This document shows positions 61,749 to 64,000 of a DNA stretch of 64,000 nucleotides, one piece after another. The stretch lies in contig CAYRHN010000006.1 in NCBI GenBank assembly GCA_964424115.1, positions 124,001-188,000 on the forward strand. Direction: 5' to 3'. A program made the translations under genes and the position numbers. The notes beneath the pieces were generated by a model. It made no database searches. It was not told the origin of the DNA and saw only the letters and a program-made list of their open reading frames with translations. Position 1 is the stretch's first letter, and every line of letters starts with the position of its first letter. The DNA comes from CAYRHN01 sp964424115 (lineage in GTDB: Bacteria > Chloroflexota > Anaerolineae > Anaerolineales > Anaerolineaceae).

Positions 61749-62438
61749 TCACGGGGTGAACTGGAGCGTATCCATGGCGGCATCTACCAGGGCATCCAGG
61801 TCGGAGTCCTGGCTGTCAAGCCGCATGTACCACACCACCAGCTTGGCGCTCTCGCCGGATTCGAAGAAATAGAATACATTTCGGTAGGCCACCCCATCCT
61901 CCAGTTCGGTGAACTCCCAGCGGAATAGATCGGCGTCGGTGGAGGTGACCAGGAATTCCTCGGAGACCAGGGTGTAACCGGAGAGGTTGGGGATCAGATC
62001 GTCCTGCACCAGGGCGGAATAGAAAGCCATCGGGAATTCATAGTCATCCCGCGTAAAGGTCAGGTTCGGAGGGATAACCAGGCTGCTAGGCGCAGCCAGG
62101 GCGGGGTAATCCAACCCGATCTCCACTTCCTCCCAGCCTTCTGGCGGGACGAGCGAATAAGAGCCGTCCGGAGCAAAGTAACGGTTGGGGTCCGGGGTGG
62201 CAGTGAAAGTAGCCGTCTGTGTCGGCGGGCGGGTAGCGGTGGCGGTGCGGGTGGGCGTGGCCGAGGGGGTGGGAGTGTTGGTGGCAGTGGGGGTGGAAGA
62301 GGGCGTGGGCGTCCAGGCGGCGGCGGTGGCGGTCAGGGCTGTGGCGGTCATGGTGGCCTGCTGTTCGGCGGAAGGTCCGCAGGCGCTGAGCGCCAGGGCG
62401 AGGAGGAGCAGGCAAAGCATATAACGGGCGGATTTCAT
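61749..62438 (-). CDS. Lipoprotein with Thr/Pro-rich linker
   Basis: 229 residues. Lipobox LALSAC (Cys20), then a linker (about 40-83) of TPTATNTPTPSATPT type, then a globular domain of about 145 residues beginning NRYFAPDGSYSLVPPEGWEEVE. That opening resembles the PsbP/MOG1-like fold (a strand followed by P-x-G-W), common in surface lipoproteins. GAAGGG precedes the ATG. Function unknown. Confidence 0.75.
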   Translation of the reverse strand: MKSARYMLCLLLLALALSACGPSAEQQATMTATALTATAAAWTPTPSSTPTATNTPTPSATPTRTATATRPPTQTATFTATPDPNRYFAPDGSYSLVPPEGWEEVEIGLDYPALAAPSSLVIPPNLTFTRDDYEFPMAFYSALVQDDLIPNLSGYTLVSEEFLVTSTDADLFRWEFTELEDGVAYRNVFYFFESGESAKLVVWYMRLDSQDSDLDALVDAAMDTLQFTP

Positions 62439-62857
62439 GGTGGATTTCCCTTCTTGTTGAAAACCGATGTGATGGATTAAGTATAGCAGGGTTCGAGAAT
62501 TCCGGGGGCGGACACCCCAAAGGGTTAAGCGAAAACACGGAGAAAATTTTTAGGGGCTGCCCTGGGAGCCGCGGGACTTGGGCGGGATGAGGGCGAAGCA
62601 ACCCGGAGAACGCAGGGTTGTGATCCGCCAGCCTCTTTCCGGGTGGCTTCGCCCCTATGCCCGCAGCCATCGACCCCTCTAAAGAATTTCGTTTGTTTCG
62701 CTTTTTTCGCGTGTTTCGTGGTTCTCTTCTTCGGAAGAATTTTGTTGGGTTTCGCTTACCCGGTTGTTCGGATGCGACGGTTTCCGGTCCCGCTCAACCA
62801 GCCCTGCAAGAAATCGTCAATCGCCAATCGTCAATCGTAAATCAAAAATCCCTATGC
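62439..62857. other. Intergenic region with inverted composite repeat
   Basis: Holds a reverse-orientation CGTTTGTTTCGCTTTTTTCGCGTG block (about 62685-62725), a TTGTTGGGTTTCGCTTACCCGG element (62743-62764), and a short TCGTCAATCG repeat (62814-62840) like that at 59596-59625. No gene. Confidence 0.7.
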
Positions 62858-62886
62858 TAGACATCCCCCCCATATCATGTTAAAAT
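62858..62886 (+). promoter_or_regulatory. Predicted mtnA promoter
   Basis: TAGACA, 17-base spacer, TAAAAT. It implies a leader of about 50 bases before the mtnA start. Confidence 0.5.
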
Positions 62887-62904
62887 TCACCTCGCTGAAT
62901 TTCT

Positions 62905-62930
62905 AACGCTCTCGAAACAGGGCGTTTTTT
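62905..62930 (+). promoter_or_regulatory. Terminator-like hairpin in mtnA leader (possible attenuator)
   Basis: AACGCTCT, loop CGAAAC, AGGGCGTT, then a T run to 62930; GGTGA (a weak ribosome site) follows immediately and the ATG is at 62943. Confidence 0.5.
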
Positions 62931-62942
62931 GGTGAATGGATC

Positions 62943-63998
62943 ATGCGAACCTTAGAGTGGAAAAGCGATTCTTGTGAACTGGTGATGATCGACCAGCGCC
63001 GCCTGCCGGGGAGTTTCGAGCTGGTCACCTGCCGCACGGCAGAGGAGACGGCCGAAGCGATCCGCAACATGACCGTGCGCGGCGCGCCGGCCATTGGCGC
63101 GGCGGCGGCTTACGGCGTGGCGCTGGCAGCCTGCCGCGCGCATGCGAAGGACCTGGGCGAACTGCGCGCCGAGTTGAACCAGGCTTCCGCGCTGCTGCGC
63201 GCCAGCCGCCCCACGGCGGTGAACCTGATGTGGGCGCTGGACCGTATGAACGCGCTGACGGCCGCCGGGCATCCTTCCGCCGCCGCATTGGTAGAGCGGG
63301 TGGTGGCCGAGGCGGCTCAGATCGCCGACGAAGACGTGCAGACCAACCTGAAGCTCTCCGAGGTGGGCGCGGAGCTGATCGAGGACGGCGACACGATCAT
63401 TCACCACTGCAACACCGGCGCGCTGGCGGTGGTGGACTGGGGCACCGCGCTGGGCGTCATCCGCCGCGCGCATGCCCAGGGCAAGCGCATCCATGTATTG
63501 GTGGACGAGACCCGTCCGCGCCTGCAAGGCGCGCGCCTGACCGCCTGGGAATTGCAGCAGTACGGCATCCCCTACGAGATCATCAGCGACAACGCTGCGG
63601 GGTATTTCCTGCGCACCGGGAAGGCTCAAAAGGTCTTCTTTGGCGCCGACCGCGTGGCGGCCAACGGCGACGTGGCCAACAAGGTCGGCTCGTACATGCT
63701 GGCCCTGGCGGCGCACGCCAACCACGTGCCAGTCTATTCCGTCTTTCCCAGCTCCACCGTGGATCTGACCCTCGCCAACGGCGACCTGATCCCGATCGAG
63801 GAGCGCGACGAGCAGGAAGTGCTCGGCCTGCAGATGCACGGCGAGCCGGTGACCCCGCAGGGAGCGCACGCGCGCAACCCCGCCTTCGATGTCACCCCCA
63901 ATTCCCTGCTGACCGCTTTGGTGACCGAGAAGGGGCTGGTCTATCCGCCCTTCCGCATCAATCTCCCGCGCATTTTGCGCGGTTCCACCCAAAAGTAA
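62943..63998 (+). CDS. mtnA: S-methyl-5-thioribose-1-phosphate isomerase
   Basis: 351 residues, complete. It converts methylthioribose-1-phosphate to methylthioribulose-1-phosphate in methionine salvage. NMTVRGAPAIGAAAAYG, the catalytic Cys156 in HHCNTGALA and Asp236 in FGADRVAANGDVANKVG are the family's key residues, and the length is normal. The eIF2B-like Rossmann end is intact. The leader may be controlled by a terminator-like hairpin. No other salvage gene lies in the window. Confidence 0.95.
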   Translation: MRTLEWKSDSCELVMIDQRRLPGSFELVTCRTAEETAEAIRNMTVRGAPAIGAAAAYGVALAACRAHAKDLGELRAELNQASALLRASRPTAVNLMWALDRMNALTAAGHPSAAALVERVVAEAAQIADEDVQTNLKLSEVGAELIEDGDTIIHHCNTGALAVVDWGTALGVIRRAHAQGKRIHVLVDETRPRLQGARLTAWELQQYGIPYEIISDNAAGYFLRTGKAQKVFFGADRVAANGDVANKVGSYMLALAAHANHVPVYSVFPSSTVDLTLANGDLIPIEERDEQEVLGLQMHGEPVTPQGAHARNPAFDVTPNSLLTALVTEKGLVYPPFRINLPRILRGSTQK

Positions 63999-64000
63999 GG

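Noticed and set aside
62887..62942. SAM riboswitch before mtnA
   Set aside because: The leader of about 50 bases is too short and lacks the core motifs of the SAM-I class that I could compare by eye.

Overview
The window looks like a GC-rich chromosomal segment from an uncultured-type member of the Chloroflexota, probably class Anaerolineae. This is an inference from gene content and style. Secreted proteins end in a short tail of the form FLPxxxR, lipoproteins carry long Thr/Pro linkers (TPTATPT), several proteins are zinc-ribbon plus membrane hybrids, and the intergenic spaces are full of palindromic repeats of the ACCACAGATGAACACAGAT, CACGAAACACACGAAA and GTAGGGGCG kinds. No rRNA, tRNA, CRISPR array, phage or transposase gene was seen.

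Layout. 0.3-10.9 kb: small housekeeping and stress genes (GNAT acetyltransferase, histidine phosphatase, TatD hydrolase, double-thioredoxin protein, OsmC, APH-like kinase, ChbG/YdjC deacetylase, DinB, a 7TM-PAS-GGDEF diguanylate cyclase, FKBP isomerase) and a membrane protein with three AT-hook-like repeats. 11.3-26.6 kb: a tailed lipoprotein, an AAA ATPase, a caspase-like protease, an S33 peptidase, an MBL hydrolase, an antitoxin/AbiEii/WYL operon, a GyrI-like protein, DinB/ClbS, an alpha/beta hydrolase, MazG, a nitroreductase and a TRIC channel. 26.7-29.3 kb: an ABC-2 exporter operon with stop/start overlaps. 29.6-35.4 kb: three tandem secreted propeller proteins. 35.4-46.7 kb: a zinc-ribbon protein, two GxxExxY proteins beside repeat arrays, a NodB-like/amidase fusion, an EamA transporter, paired lipoproteins, an UppP fused to a PstS-like domain, tgt and a double GNAT. 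46.8-61.3 kb: a subtilase, a TetR/DUF2087/esterase operon, a 7-repeat propeller, a 1667-residue 28-repeat protein and a two-gene secreted cassette. 61.7-64 kb: a lipoprotein and mtnA.

How the parts relate. Most genes are single or in two- to three-gene units. The strongest common thread is the cell surface. Eight exported proteins (five of them beta-propellers with 7, 14, 14, 14 and 28 repeats) share an extreme C-terminal [FY][LM]P-x-[IV]-x-R tail. I infer a sorting, processing or anchoring signal. No matching sortase-like enzyme is visible here. Other notable items are an UppP-phosphate-binding fusion, a probably inactive NodB domain fused to an amidase, a membrane-tethered AT-hook protein, several genes that look leaderless, and a terminator-like hairpin in the mtnA leader.

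Limits. Family names come from motif reading by eye. Starts were chosen from Shine-Dalgarno or promoter context. Promoters are predictions from consensus matches only.
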